Assembly (NCBI GenBank): GCA_904502055.1 | Contig: CAJGDZ010000008.1 | Location: 1-25,866 of the forward strand | DNA length: 25,866 nt | Source: an uncultured Clostridia bacterium | GTDB taxonomy: Bacteria; Bacillota; Clostridia; Oscillospirales; CAG-272 | Reading direction: 5' to 3' | Shown: positions 7,067-15,110 of the stretch, piece by piece | Position numbering within the stretch: position 1 is the first letter of the stretch | Layout of the letters: each line of letters opens with the position of its first letter | Program-made: the position numbers and the translations under genes | The notes under the pieces: generated by a model | Told to the model about the DNA's origin: nothing | The model's input: the letters and a program-made list of their open reading frames with translations, nothing else | The model's database searches: none

Positions 7067-8910
7067 TGCGTCAAATTCGTGAGTTCAAATTCAATGGCAT
7101 CGTTTTTATTCTGTTTGTTTTCCTGCTCATTGCGACCATCCTGTTCGTCGAGCTGAGCGGCGTAAACGCGCTGCTGCATCAACGTGAGCTTGAGCTTCTC
7201 CCAAACGACGCCATCGTTACAAAAACGGCGGCAAACGCAACCCTTGAAAAAAGCACCTTGCTTCTTCGTGACAGCGGCAGCATCTCCTCCAACCTCGCCT
7301 ACGAGCAATTCGTTTGCATCCTGAGCGATATGAAGGTCGGCTATCACGATGTTGACATTTCGGCAGAACCGATCCCCTCCTTTGGGGACTATAAGGAAGT
7401 AATCGTATTGCTTTCCGATCTTGCCCCCTTGGGCGAGAATCTCACAGCCCTCGCAAACCGGGTCAAGGAGGGCGGTGCAGCCTATTTTCCCCTTACGCTT
7501 GAGGGTGGCGTTTTTGCAGACGCCATTTTCCAAAAGCTCGGCATTAACGATGCCTCTCCCGATTTCTATACGGTAGAAAGCATATACCTGCATGAAGGCT
7601 TCATGATCGGCGGGGGCAAGGCCTTTGCGCTCACCGATCCCTTTGACTGCGCAAAAACGTTGTCGCTTGCCAAAAGTGCCGAGGTCTTTGCCACCGCCGA
7701 AACGGCGGCGGGCGTCCCTCTTGTGTGGAGAAACCGATACGGCGACGGCGTTTTTGTTGTTGCAAATCTCGGCATTTACGAAAAGGCGCTCAGAGGCTTT
7801 TACGCCGCCGCCTACAGCCTGCTGTCCCCCACGTGTGCTTATCCCGTGATCAACGCCTCGGTGTTCTATCTGGATGACTTTCCTTCCCAGATTCCCGACG
7901 GCAACAGTGAATACATTATGCGCGACTACCATACGAGCATACGAGATTATTACGTAAACATCTGGTGGCCCGATATGATGAACTTCTCCGACCAGTATGA
8001 CATCAAATACACGGGTCTTGCCATCGAGTCCTATGACGATAACACCGACGGAAGGTTGGAGGCAAAGCCCGACACAAGCACGTTCATAAACCTTGGAAAT
8101 ATGCTGCTGAGAAAAGGCGGCGAGCTTGGATACCACGGATATAATCATCAGCCCCTCTGCCTCAGCAACAGTGACTACAAGGGTCTGTATCCCTATAAAA
8201 CATGGAGCTCCGAGGAATCCATGAAGGCCGCGTTTGATGCGCTTGTGGATTTATGTGAAAAGCTCTTCCCCGAGACTGAATTTTGTCTGTACGTTCCCCC
8301 ATCCAATCTTCTTTCGGATGAGGGGCGGGAATTTTTGATTAAAAATTATCCTCATATAAAAACCATCTCCGGCATCTATTTCGACGATGCGGAATACAGT
8401 GAGCTTGATTTTAACTGTATGCAGGAGTTTGACGTTGACGAAAACGGCGTAGTGGATCAACCGCGCGTTATTTCGGGCTTCATCCTTGACAGCTTTCAAA
8501 GCCTTGCCGCACTGTCCGAGCTTAATCTGCACTTTATTAATTCCCACTTCACGCATCCTGACGATGCACTTGACAAAGAACGCGGCGCGGAGCTTGGTTG
8601 GGAGGAAATGAAGAATCGCTTTGACAACTTTTTGTCCTGGCTGTATACCTCTGCCCCTACCCTTCGCAATATGACCGGAACGGAAGCGTCTGCCGCCGTG
8701 CAGAGATTTGCCGCTATTGTTCCCCACACGGTTACTACCGCAAACGAGGTAGTGATCACAATTGATAATTTCTATGACGACGCACAGCTTCTCGTCCGCT
8801 TCAACACAGGAACGCCAACCACCGTTCAAGGAGGTACGCTTACCCATATGACGGGAGATCTGTATCTTCTTTCCGCGACCGCGGGCGTTGTTGACATTAC
8901 ACTGGAATAA
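7054..8910 (+). CDS. pelA: PelA-like membrane-anchored polysaccharide deacetylase (DUF2194 type)
   Basis: A 618-residue protein with an uncleaved N-terminal membrane anchor (about residues 14-34) and an extracellular body. The first half (about 60-250) resembles the Rossmann-like region of DUF2194 proteins. The second half is a divergent carbohydrate-esterase-4 deacetylase: paired aspartates in FYLDDFPSQ (D274, D275), HGYNH (H361, H365) supplying the HxxxH metal ligands, and INSHFTHPDD (H498, H501) as the likely late catalytic motif. This fits partial deacetylation of the Pel amino-sugar polymer outside the membrane. No glycoside hydrolase domain of the Pseudomonas PelA type is visible. TTG at 7054 is taken as start because AAGGAGG (7037-7043) lies 10 nt away. 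ATG at 7066, sharing its A with the pelE stop (TGATG), is a real alternative with only four residues' difference. Confidence 0.85.
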   Translation: MGRLMRQIREFKFNGIVFILFVFLLIATILFVELSGVNALLHQRELELLPNDAIVTKTAANATLEKSTLLLRDSGSISSNLAYEQFVCILSDMKVGYHDVDISAEPIPSFGDYKEVIVLLSDLAPLGENLTALANRVKEGGAAYFPLTLEGGVFADAIFQKLGINDASPDFYTVESIYLHEGFMIGGGKAFALTDPFDCAKTLSLAKSAEVFATAETAAGVPLVWRNRYGDGVFVVANLGIYEKALRGFYAAAYSLLSPTCAYPVINASVFYLDDFPSQIPDGNSEYIMRDYHTSIRDYYVNIWWPDMMNFSDQYDIKYTGLAIESYDDNTDGRLEAKPDTSTFINLGNMLLRKGGELGYHGYNHQPLCLSNSDYKGLYPYKTWSSEESMKAAFDALVDLCEKLFPETEFCLYVPPSNLLSDEGREFLIKNYPHIKTISGIYFDDAEYSELDFNCMQEFDVDENGVVDQPRVISGFILDSFQSLAALSELNLHFINSHFTHPDDALDKERGAELGWEEMKNRFDNFLSWLYTSAPTLRNMTGTEASAAVQRFAAIVPHTVTTANEVVITIDNFYDDAQLLVRFNTGTPTTVQGGTLTHMTGDLYLLSATAGVVDITLE

Positions 8911-8920
8911 GGAGTACACC

Positions 8921-10351
8921 GTGAGAATCTGTTTGATTTTGGAAGGAAGCTACCCGTATATAAACGGCGGCGTTTCCACGTGGATGCATCAATACATAAC
9001 AGAAATGCCCGAACACGAGTTCGTGCTTTGGGTCATCGGTGCCAAAGCGACCGACAGAGATCACTTCGTGTACCAGCTCCCCCCGAACGTGGTAGAGGTC
9101 GAGCAGGTTTTTCTGGACGAAGCGCTTCGCGTTAAGCCGTCGGGAAAATTCAACCACATCTTCACAGACGAAGAAAAAGAGGCCCTGCGCCGTCTTATTT
9201 CCTCCGATTCTCCCAACTGGGATCTGCTTTTTGATATGTATCAGGTCAGAAAAATCAATCCCATGTCCTATCTGAAAAGCCAAAGCTTTCTTGAATTCCT
9301 CACGGAAAGCTGCCGAAAGGAATTTCCGTTCGTCGCCTTTTCCGATACCTTCCACTCCGTGCGGTCGCGCCTTTTGCCCGTGCTCCATCTGATGGGATCC
9401 AAAATTCCCGAGGCGGATTGCTATCACTCCATATGTACCGGCTACGGCGGACTGCTGGCATCCATGGCGGCACACATCAAGAAAAAGCCCCTGCTTCTGA
9501 CCGAGCACGGAATTTACACCCGTGAGCGCGAAGAAGAAATCATCCGCGCAAAGTGGGTCGCAAAGGCTTTCAAGGGACATTGGATCAAGTTTTTCTATAT
9601 GCTCTCCGATCTCATATACGAAAGAGCCTTTCGCGTCACCTCCCTGTTCACAAGGGCCATGTATACCCAGATCGATATGGGATGCGATGCTTCCAAATGT
9701 CGTGTCATTGAAAACGGCATCAGCTACGAACGGCTTTGCAACATCCCCTTAAAAGAAGACGACGGCATCGTTGATATCGGCGCGGTTGTCCGTCTTGCCC
9801 CTATCAAGGATATTAAAACCATGATATACGCCTTTTTCGAGCTTTGCGCAAGACGGGATAACGTCCGTCTGCACATCATGGGAGGCGTGGACGATCAAGA
9901 TTACGCGGACGAGTGCTACGCGCTTGTGAAACAACTGGGTCTTGATGAAAAAATCATTTTCACCGGGCGTGTCAACATCATTGAGTATTTCGAAAAATTA
10001 GATTTCACCCTTCTCACAAGCATTTCGGAGGGGCAACCCCTTTCTGTTCTTGAGTCCTTTGCCGCACGCCGCCCCGCAGTCACCACCGACGTGGGCTGCT
10101 GCAGCGAGCTGCTCAACGGAAAGCCGGGCGATACTCTTGGAAAGGCGGGCTTCTTCGCTCCGCCTATGCAAAGAGAAAAGCTGGCAGACGCCATGGAGCG
10201 TTTGTGCGAGTCGCGGGAATTGCGCCTTCAGATGGGCGAGATCGGACAAAAACGAACCTATGAGGACTTCAGATACGAGATCATGCTGACCAAATACAGG
10301 AATCTTTACAAAGAGGTAGAAAACGAATGGCCGGAATTGGTTTTGAACTAA
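8921..10351 (+). CDS. pelF: PelF glycosyltransferase (GT4 family)
   Basis: A 476-residue cytosolic glycosyltransferase that polymerises the Pel backbone from UDP-amino sugars. The N-terminus MRICLILEGSYPYINGGVST is the PelF hallmark. LLLTEHGIYTREREEEI in the middle is equally typical, and the C-terminal GT-B half has VVRLAPIKDIKTMIYAF, the HIMGG segment and TSISEGQPLSVLESFAA, whose E-x7-E-like spacing is the nucleotide-sugar site. The GTG at 8921 is chosen because AAGGAG (8909-8914, overlapping the pelA stop) is six bases upstream. An in-frame ATG at 8888 lies inside pelA, has no such site and would precede the conserved N-terminus. Family call is very secure. Confidence 0.94.
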   Translation: MRICLILEGSYPYINGGVSTWMHQYITEMPEHEFVLWVIGAKATDRDHFVYQLPPNVVEVEQVFLDEALRVKPSGKFNHIFTDEEKEALRRLISSDSPNWDLLFDMYQVRKINPMSYLKSQSFLEFLTESCRKEFPFVAFSDTFHSVRSRLLPVLHLMGSKIPEADCYHSICTGYGGLLASMAAHIKKKPLLLTEHGIYTREREEEIIRAKWVAKAFKGHWIKFFYMLSDLIYERAFRVTSLFTRAMYTQIDMGCDASKCRVIENGISYERLCNIPLKEDDGIVDIGAVVRLAPIKDIKTMIYAFFELCARRDNVRLHIMGGVDDQDYADECYALVKQLGLDEKIIFTGRVNIIEYFEKLDFTLLTSISEGQPLSVLESFAARRPAVTTDVGCCSELLNGKPGDTLGKAGFFAPPMQREKLADAMERLCESRELRLQMGEIGQKRTYEDFRYEIMLTKYRNLYKEVENEWPELVLN

Positions 10352-11790
10352 AAAAGGTTTTTGCGAAAAAAGGCGCTCTCAATGCCGTAAAAGCATACGG
10401 ATACGCCGCCGTTATTTGCACAGGCCCTATGCTGCTCGGCATTTTACTGCTGCTTGGCATCACCGGTCTTTGCGTATTGAACGGAACGGATATCCATACA
10501 AGAGAGCTGCTGATCTCTATGATAACGTATACAATGCTGGCATCGACCCTCGTCACGTCGTTCTTTTCTCAGGTCGTTACACGATTTGTGGCAGATATGC
10601 TTTTCTCGGAGGATAACGGATCGGTGTTGCCTGCTTTTTGGGGCTCTATCGTCGTCACGATGATCATCGGAAGCGTTATTTACGGATCGTTCCTTCTTCC
10701 CTCCGGGGCATCCTATTTGCAGGGACTGTTGTGCTATATGCTGCTTGGCGAGCTTATTATCGTGTGGACAGCTATGAACTTTCTGTCTGCAATCAAGGAC
10801 TACAAAAGCATTTTTCTTTCGTTTTTTGCCGCAATTACCGTCAGCCTTCTGGTTGGCGCTTTGCTGCTCGCCTGCAAATTGCCCGTAATTGAGTCGCTTT
10901 TGTTCTCCGTCACCCTTGGATACGGCGTAATGCTTGTGTGGGACGTGATTCTCCTGCACAGATATTTTCCAAAAACACAAAAAAGCGCATTTGACTTCTT
11001 GAAATGGATCGACTCCTTTCTTCCCCTGGCTCTGTCGGGTCTGTTTATGATCGTGGGAATGTTTTCTCACCTGATCATTATGTGGTATTCCGATATAGGA
11101 TCACAAATGGAGGGTCTTTTCTTCGGCGCACCGCAGTATGACGTGCCCGCCCTCCTTGCCTATATGACATCTCTGATCACCACCATCAATTTCGTGATAT
11201 CGGTTGAAGTCAGCTTCTATCCGAAATACCGCAACCACTATAGCCTGTACAACGACGGCGGAACGATCAACAATATCAAGCAATCCGAAAACGAGATGCT
11301 GGGCACGCTGAAAACAGAATTGTTCTACGCGTCCTTGAAGCAGCTTCTGTTCACCGTTCTGATCATCGCCGTGGGCGGAACGCTTCTTGACCTTTTACCC
11401 TTAGGCTTTGACGAGCTTATGCGCGGATATTTCCGTACCCTTTGCGTCGCTTACGGAATTTGTGCCATCGGCAACATGATAACGCTGATACAATTTTATT
11501 TCACGGACTACAAGGGCGCGCTGATCGGCACGATTGTATTTACCGTAACCACCATTCTCTTCACCCTGCTCTCGTTGCTGTTACCCAACATATACTATGG
11601 CTTTGGATTTTTGCTTTCGTCCCTTATCTTTGCCGTTGTCGCGGCCATAAGATTGGATTATTACACGAAGCGGTTACCGTATTACATCCTGTCGGTGCAG
11701 CCTCTTGTATACGAAGAAAAAATCGGCTTTTTCACAAAAATCAGTAATATCCTAAAAGGCAAATTGGAGGAAAGCAAACATGACGAATAA
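10327..11790 (+). CDS. pelG: PelG exopolysaccharide transporter
   Basis: A 487-residue polytopic membrane protein beginning MAGIGFELKKVF, the highly conserved PelG N-terminus. I count about 12 hydrophobic segments, consistent with the multidrug/oligosaccharide/polysaccharide (MOP) flippase superfamily that PelG belongs to. It is thought to form the export channel for the chain made by PelF. The start codon lies inside the end of pelF (25-bp overlap), which implies translational coupling and fits a fixed PelF-PelG ratio. There is no outer-membrane machinery (PelB, PelC) nearby, as expected in a monoderm Firmicute. Confidence 0.94.
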   Translation: MAGIGFELKKVFAKKGALNAVKAYGYAAVICTGPMLLGILLLLGITGLCVLNGTDIHTRELLISMITYTMLASTLVTSFFSQVVTRFVADMLFSEDNGSVLPAFWGSIVVTMIIGSVIYGSFLLPSGASYLQGLLCYMLLGELIIVWTAMNFLSAIKDYKSIFLSFFAAITVSLLVGALLLACKLPVIESLLFSVTLGYGVMLVWDVILLHRYFPKTQKSAFDFLKWIDSFLPLALSGLFMIVGMFSHLIIMWYSDIGSQMEGLFFGAPQYDVPALLAYMTSLITTINFVISVEVSFYPKYRNHYSLYNDGGTINNIKQSENEMLGTLKTELFYASLKQLLFTVLIIAVGGTLLDLLPLGFDELMRGYFRTLCVAYGICAIGNMITLIQFYFTDYKGALIGTIVFTVTTILFTLLSLLLPNIYYGFGFLLSSLIFAVVAAIRLDYYTKRLPYYILSVQPLVYEEKIGFFTKISNILKGKLEESKHDE

Positions 11791-13543
11791 ACGAACCGTT
11801 CTTTTGTGCCTTGCACTCCTTTGGCTTCTCTGCCTCTGCGGATGCGCAGGACCGGAGGAGACAGACGTTCTCGACAATCCCGGAGTGTCGATTGAAAAGA
11901 ATGATATTGATACGAGCGAGGACATACATATCCGCGATAAGAATCTGATCTACGAAGGTCAGAACAACACGGAGATCGTTACCATGTACCTCACCGTCTC
12001 CTACGGAAACGCCGCAGAAAACACCAACCACACCTGGGAGGAAATCAACACCTACTCCGTATACGATTACGACGAGATGGGCGTTGACCGCTATCAGGTA
12101 GCGGGTCTGCTTCAGATCGGCGACGAAAACGGTTTGATCGCGGGTGAACTCGGCTACGGTCAATCCGCCCCCAACTGCACCGTGCAGATTCGCGGACAAT
12201 CGTCCAGCCGCAACGTGCAGAAAAACTATAAAATCAGCATCAAGGACAACAAGGGCGAATGGCGCGGACAGACGACCACTGCCTTAAACAAGCATCAGAG
12301 CGACGGTCTTCGCTTCCGCAACAAGCTTGGCTTTGATCTTCTTTCGGGAATTGACCAGCTTCTCAGCCTCAGAACCACCTTCGTTCGTCTTTACGTAAAG
12401 GATACGACGGCGGGCCCGGATGCGAAATTTGAGGACTACGGCATCTACACCCACGTTGAGCAGTTGAATAAAACGGCGCTTGAGACTCACGGTCTTGACA
12501 AGCGCGGACATCTTTACAAGGTGAATTTCTGCGAGTTCTACCGCTACGAGGACGTCATCGTGTTGAAGGATGACCCTGCATACGACGTTAAGGCCTTTGA
12601 GGAGATTCTTGAGATCAAGGGTGATGACGATCACTCCAAGCTGATCCGTCTGCTGGAGAAGGTGAACGACTACTCCATACCGATCGAAACGATTCTGAAG
12701 GAAAATTTTGATATTGAAAACATTTCGTATTGGATGGCCTTCCAGCTATTGGTCGGAAACGTGGATACCCAAAGCCGTAACTTCTATCTCTACAGCCCGC
12801 TCAACAGCGAACGATTCTACATCCTCGCCTGGGATCTTGACGGTATGTTCAAGAGAAGTGAGCACGCCCTTACGGGAAGAATCGACTATTCCGAGTGGGA
12901 AAACGGCGTGAGTAACTACTGGGGCAACGTATTGTTCAGGCGGTGCTTAAAGAGCGATGTCTTCCGCGCAAGCCTTGACGCGGCGATCGAAGACCTTTAC
13001 AAAACGCTTCTGGACGGCAGACTTGAAGAATACGTAAAGACGTATTCCGAGCTCCTGAAGCCGCTGGTCTATGAAGGAAGAGACGCGCTGTATATGCCCA
13101 TCACACGGTCCCAGTACGATGCGGTTGCCGCAGCGCTTTCGGACGAGGTAAGAAGCAATTACGAAACCTACAAAAAGTCCTACGAAAAGCCCATGCCCTT
13201 CTACATCGGAGTTCCCACGCTTGAGGAAGGCAGGATCTCGCTTATATGGGAGGTTGCCTATTCCTTTGACGTGGAATCCATCACGTACACCTTTGAGCTT
13301 GCAACCGATTACAGCTTTACGAATCCCATCGTGAAAGAGACCGATCTTTCCCTTCCCACCGTGCAATTTGACGCGTTGCCCGCAGGCCAGTATTTCATCC
13401 GCGTCACCGCCCGCGACGAGGCGGGAGATACGCAGGTGGCCTTTGACTACTATATCGTCGACAACGGCAAGGTTTACGGAACAAAATGCTTCTACGTTGA
13501 CGCACAGGGACAGATCGTGGAGGATGTTTATGTCGACCAATGA
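11780..13543 (+). CDS. CotH-type kinase lipoprotein with C-terminal fibronectin-like domain
   Basis: A 587-residue predicted lipoprotein: hydrophobic signal ending in LCGC, with C22 as the lipidated residue. The CotH kinase fold (about residues 60-440) shows RGQSSSRNVQKNYKIS, HQSDGLRFRNKLG, YGIYTHVEQLNK, LVGNVDTQSRNFYLY (326-338) and ILAWDLDGMF, with the acidic pair D352/D354 as the likely metal site. The last 120 or so residues form a beta-rich, fibronectin-III-like module. CotH proteins of Bacillus are atypical Fam20C-like kinases that phosphorylate secreted coat proteins. Here the gene overlaps pelG by 11 bp and has GGAGG in front of it, so it is part of the Pel operon rather than a spore-coat cluster. 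What it phosphorylates is not shown by the sequence. Confidence 0.85.
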   Translation: MTNKRTVLLCLALLWLLCLCGCAGPEETDVLDNPGVSIEKNDIDTSEDIHIRDKNLIYEGQNNTEIVTMYLTVSYGNAAENTNHTWEEINTYSVYDYDEMGVDRYQVAGLLQIGDENGLIAGELGYGQSAPNCTVQIRGQSSSRNVQKNYKISIKDNKGEWRGQTTTALNKHQSDGLRFRNKLGFDLLSGIDQLLSLRTTFVRLYVKDTTAGPDAKFEDYGIYTHVEQLNKTALETHGLDKRGHLYKVNFCEFYRYEDVIVLKDDPAYDVKAFEEILEIKGDDDHSKLIRLLEKVNDYSIPIETILKENFDIENISYWMAFQLLVGNVDTQSRNFYLYSPLNSERFYILAWDLDGMFKRSEHALTGRIDYSEWENGVSNYWGNVLFRRCLKSDVFRASLDAAIEDLYKTLLDGRLEEYVKTYSELLKPLVYEGRDALYMPITRSQYDAVAAALSDEVRSNYETYKKSYEKPMPFYIGVPTLEEGRISLIWEVAYSFDVESITYTFELATDYSFTNPIVKETDLSLPTVQFDALPAGQYFIRVTARDEAGDTQVAFDYYIVDNGKVYGTKCFYVDAQGQIVEDVYVDQ

Positions 13544-14252
13544 GAAATACAGACACGAGTGGAAGTATCTCATAGACACGGCGCAAAAAGAGCTGATCTG
13601 CCAAAGGCTATCCCCTTTCCTTCAGCTTGACAAGCACGCGAGGGACGGCGGATATATGATACGGAGTCTGTACTTTGACGATTATTTCAACACCGCATAC
13701 GAGGAAAAGGATGCGGGGGTGCTTGAAAGAAAGAAATACCGAATCCGTATCTACAACTGTTCGGACAACAGCATCAAGCTCGAACGGAAGAAAAAGTTCG
13801 GCAGTTACATTTACAAGGAGGCCGCTCCTCTTACCCGCGACGAGGTTTATAAGATCCTGGACGGAGACTACGACTTCCTGCTGCAAAGCCCATATCCCCT
13901 TTGCCGTGAGTTCTATTTTGAATGCGTCAGCAACGTAATGCGTCCACGCACCGTCGTTGACTATGACCGCGAGCCGTGGATTCTGGATGAGGGCACGGTT
14001 CGTGTCACCTTTGATATGGACGTGCGCGCCGCCGTTGGAAGCTACGATATCTTTGACGCAACGCTTCCTACCCTCTCCGTGCTGGAGGATGGAAAATGCG
14101 TCATGGAGGTAAAATATACCGAGTTTTTACCCAAGGTCGTCCGCGAGGTGTTGCCCGACAGAGCATCGGAATTTACCGCGGTTTCCAAATACGTGCTCTG
14201 CTATGAAAAGACAGAATATATGAACAGTTTTAAGTACTGGTATGAAAATTGA
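13530..14252 (+). CDS. VTC-domain (polyphosphate polymerase-like) protein
   Basis: A 240-residue cytosolic protein of the VTC / CYTH-like (triphosphate tunnel) superfamily. The start ATG 13530 has GGAGG (13519-13523) six bases upstream and lies 14 bp inside the end of the CotH gene; open sequence further upstream is just the other frame of CotH. Tunnel-lining motifs are visible: YRHEWKYLI, IRSLYFDDYFNTAYEEK, LERKKYRIRIYN, IKLERKKKFGSYIYKE, TVVDYDREPWI and CVMEVKYTEFLP. They give the alternating basic and acidic residues that bind triphosphate and metal. Yeast Vtc4 relatives make polyphosphate from ATP; the bacterial family has no settled role here. It probably works with the adjacent DUF4956 protein. 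Confidence 0.85.
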   Translation: MSTNEKYRHEWKYLIDTAQKELICQRLSPFLQLDKHARDGGYMIRSLYFDDYFNTAYEEKDAGVLERKKYRIRIYNCSDNSIKLERKKKFGSYIYKEAAPLTRDEVYKILDGDYDFLLQSPYPLCREFYFECVSNVMRPRTVVDYDREPWILDEGTVRVTFDMDVRAAVGSYDIFDATLPTLSVLEDGKCVMEVKYTEFLPKVVREVLPDRASEFTAVSKYVLCYEKTEYMNSFKYWYEN

Positions 14253-14267
14253 TGTGGAGGAAAAACA

Positions 14268-14939
14268 ATGAGCGTACAGGATTTTATTAAAAAGTCAATT
14301 CTTGAGTCGGGGGCGTTTGACGGAGTAACCCTCGCAAATGCTGCACTTGGCTTACTCACGGCGCTGATCATGGGTGCTTTTATTTACTTCGTTTACAGAA
14401 AATTTTACACGGGCGTTATTTTTTCAAGAAGCTTCGCCATTACGCTTGTGGGCATGACGGTGCTCACCGCCATGGTTACCCTTGCGATCAGCAGTAACAT
14501 CGTGATCTCGCTGGGTATGGTCGGTGCATTGTCCATCGTACGTTTTCGTACGGCGATCAAGGATCCCATGGATCTGTTGTATCTCTTCTGGGCTATCACT
14601 ACGGGTATCACCTCGGGCGCACAGATGTACGTGCTTGTTTTGGTTGCTGCCGTTATCATGGTCGTGATGATCATCCTCTTCTACTATAAGCAGCAAAACG
14701 GCCGAATTTATATCCTTGTGGTTCACTATACGGGCGATAGCACGGGAGACGACGTGGTTCGTTCCCTTGGAAAGATCAAGCATTTCATCAAATCCAAGAC
14801 CCTGCGCAAGGACAAGACCGAAATGGCCATTGAGGTGTTCTGCAAGCATAACGACACCTTCTTTATGGAAAAGATCCGAGCCATTGACGGTGTTCTTGAC
14901 AGCACCCTGATTCAATATAACGGCGAATATCACGGATAA
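14268..14939 (+). CDS. DUF4956 membrane protein
   Basis: A 223-residue protein with three to four membrane helices (about residues 25-45, 60-80, 102-125, 125-147). The strongly conserved loop SLGMVGALSIVRFRTAIKDP is the DUF4956 signature, and a cytosolic alpha/beta C-terminal domain (about 150-223) follows. Start ATG 14268 has GGAGG nine bases upstream and lies 15 bp after the VTC gene. DUF4956, VTC-domain and CotH genes are repeatedly seen as neighbours in diverse bacteria, so they probably form one functional unit, but no biochemical role is established to my knowledge. Last gene of the operon. Confidence 0.85.
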   Translation: MSVQDFIKKSILESGAFDGVTLANAALGLLTALIMGAFIYFVYRKFYTGVIFSRSFAITLVGMTVLTAMVTLAISSNIVISLGMVGALSIVRFRTAIKDPMDLLYLFWAITTGITSGAQMYVLVLVAAVIMVVMIILFYYKQQNGRIYILVVHYTGDSTGDDVVRSLGKIKHFIKSKTLRKDKTEMAIEVFCKHNDTFFMEKIRAIDGVLDSTLIQYNGEYHG

Positions 14940-14944
14940 ATTCT

Positions 14945-14975
14945 CCCCCCGCCCTCCTTGGCGGGGGCTTTTTTA
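14945..14975 (+). terminator. Rho-independent terminator ending the Pel operon
   Basis: Eight GC pairs, CCCCCGCC (14946-14953) with GGCGGGGG (14960-14967), a 6-nt loop CTCCTT, then CTTTTTT. It begins 6 bp after the DUF4956 stop codon and has no competitor upstream inside the cluster, supporting one long transcript from about 1670. Confidence 0.93.
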
Positions 14976-15047
14976 TAAAAAGTCACAAGGACCTCCAAAG
15001 CCGGAATCGTTGGTCTGATCGGCCGTCCCAAGGCCCGCACAAGGACG

Positions 15048-15094
15048 AAAAAACAAGAATACGGTATACCTCTTTCGAGATATACCGTATTCTT
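15048..15094 (-). terminator. Terminator of the aminotransferase gene (minus strand)
   Basis: A 14-bp perfect stem AAGAATACGGTATA / TATACCGTATTCTT (15055-15068 with 15081-15094). Three further pairs close a TTCG loop after a two-base bulge. Read on the minus strand it is followed by GTTTTTTCG (complement of 15046-15054), and it lies just past the aminotransferase stop. Confidence 0.85.
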
Positions 15095-15110
15095 ATAAAG
15101 CGGTCCTTTT

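Noticed and set aside
7030..8148. 372-codon open frame opposite pelA
   Set aside because: Antisense shadow of the conserved deacetylase; no start signals and no recognisable domains.
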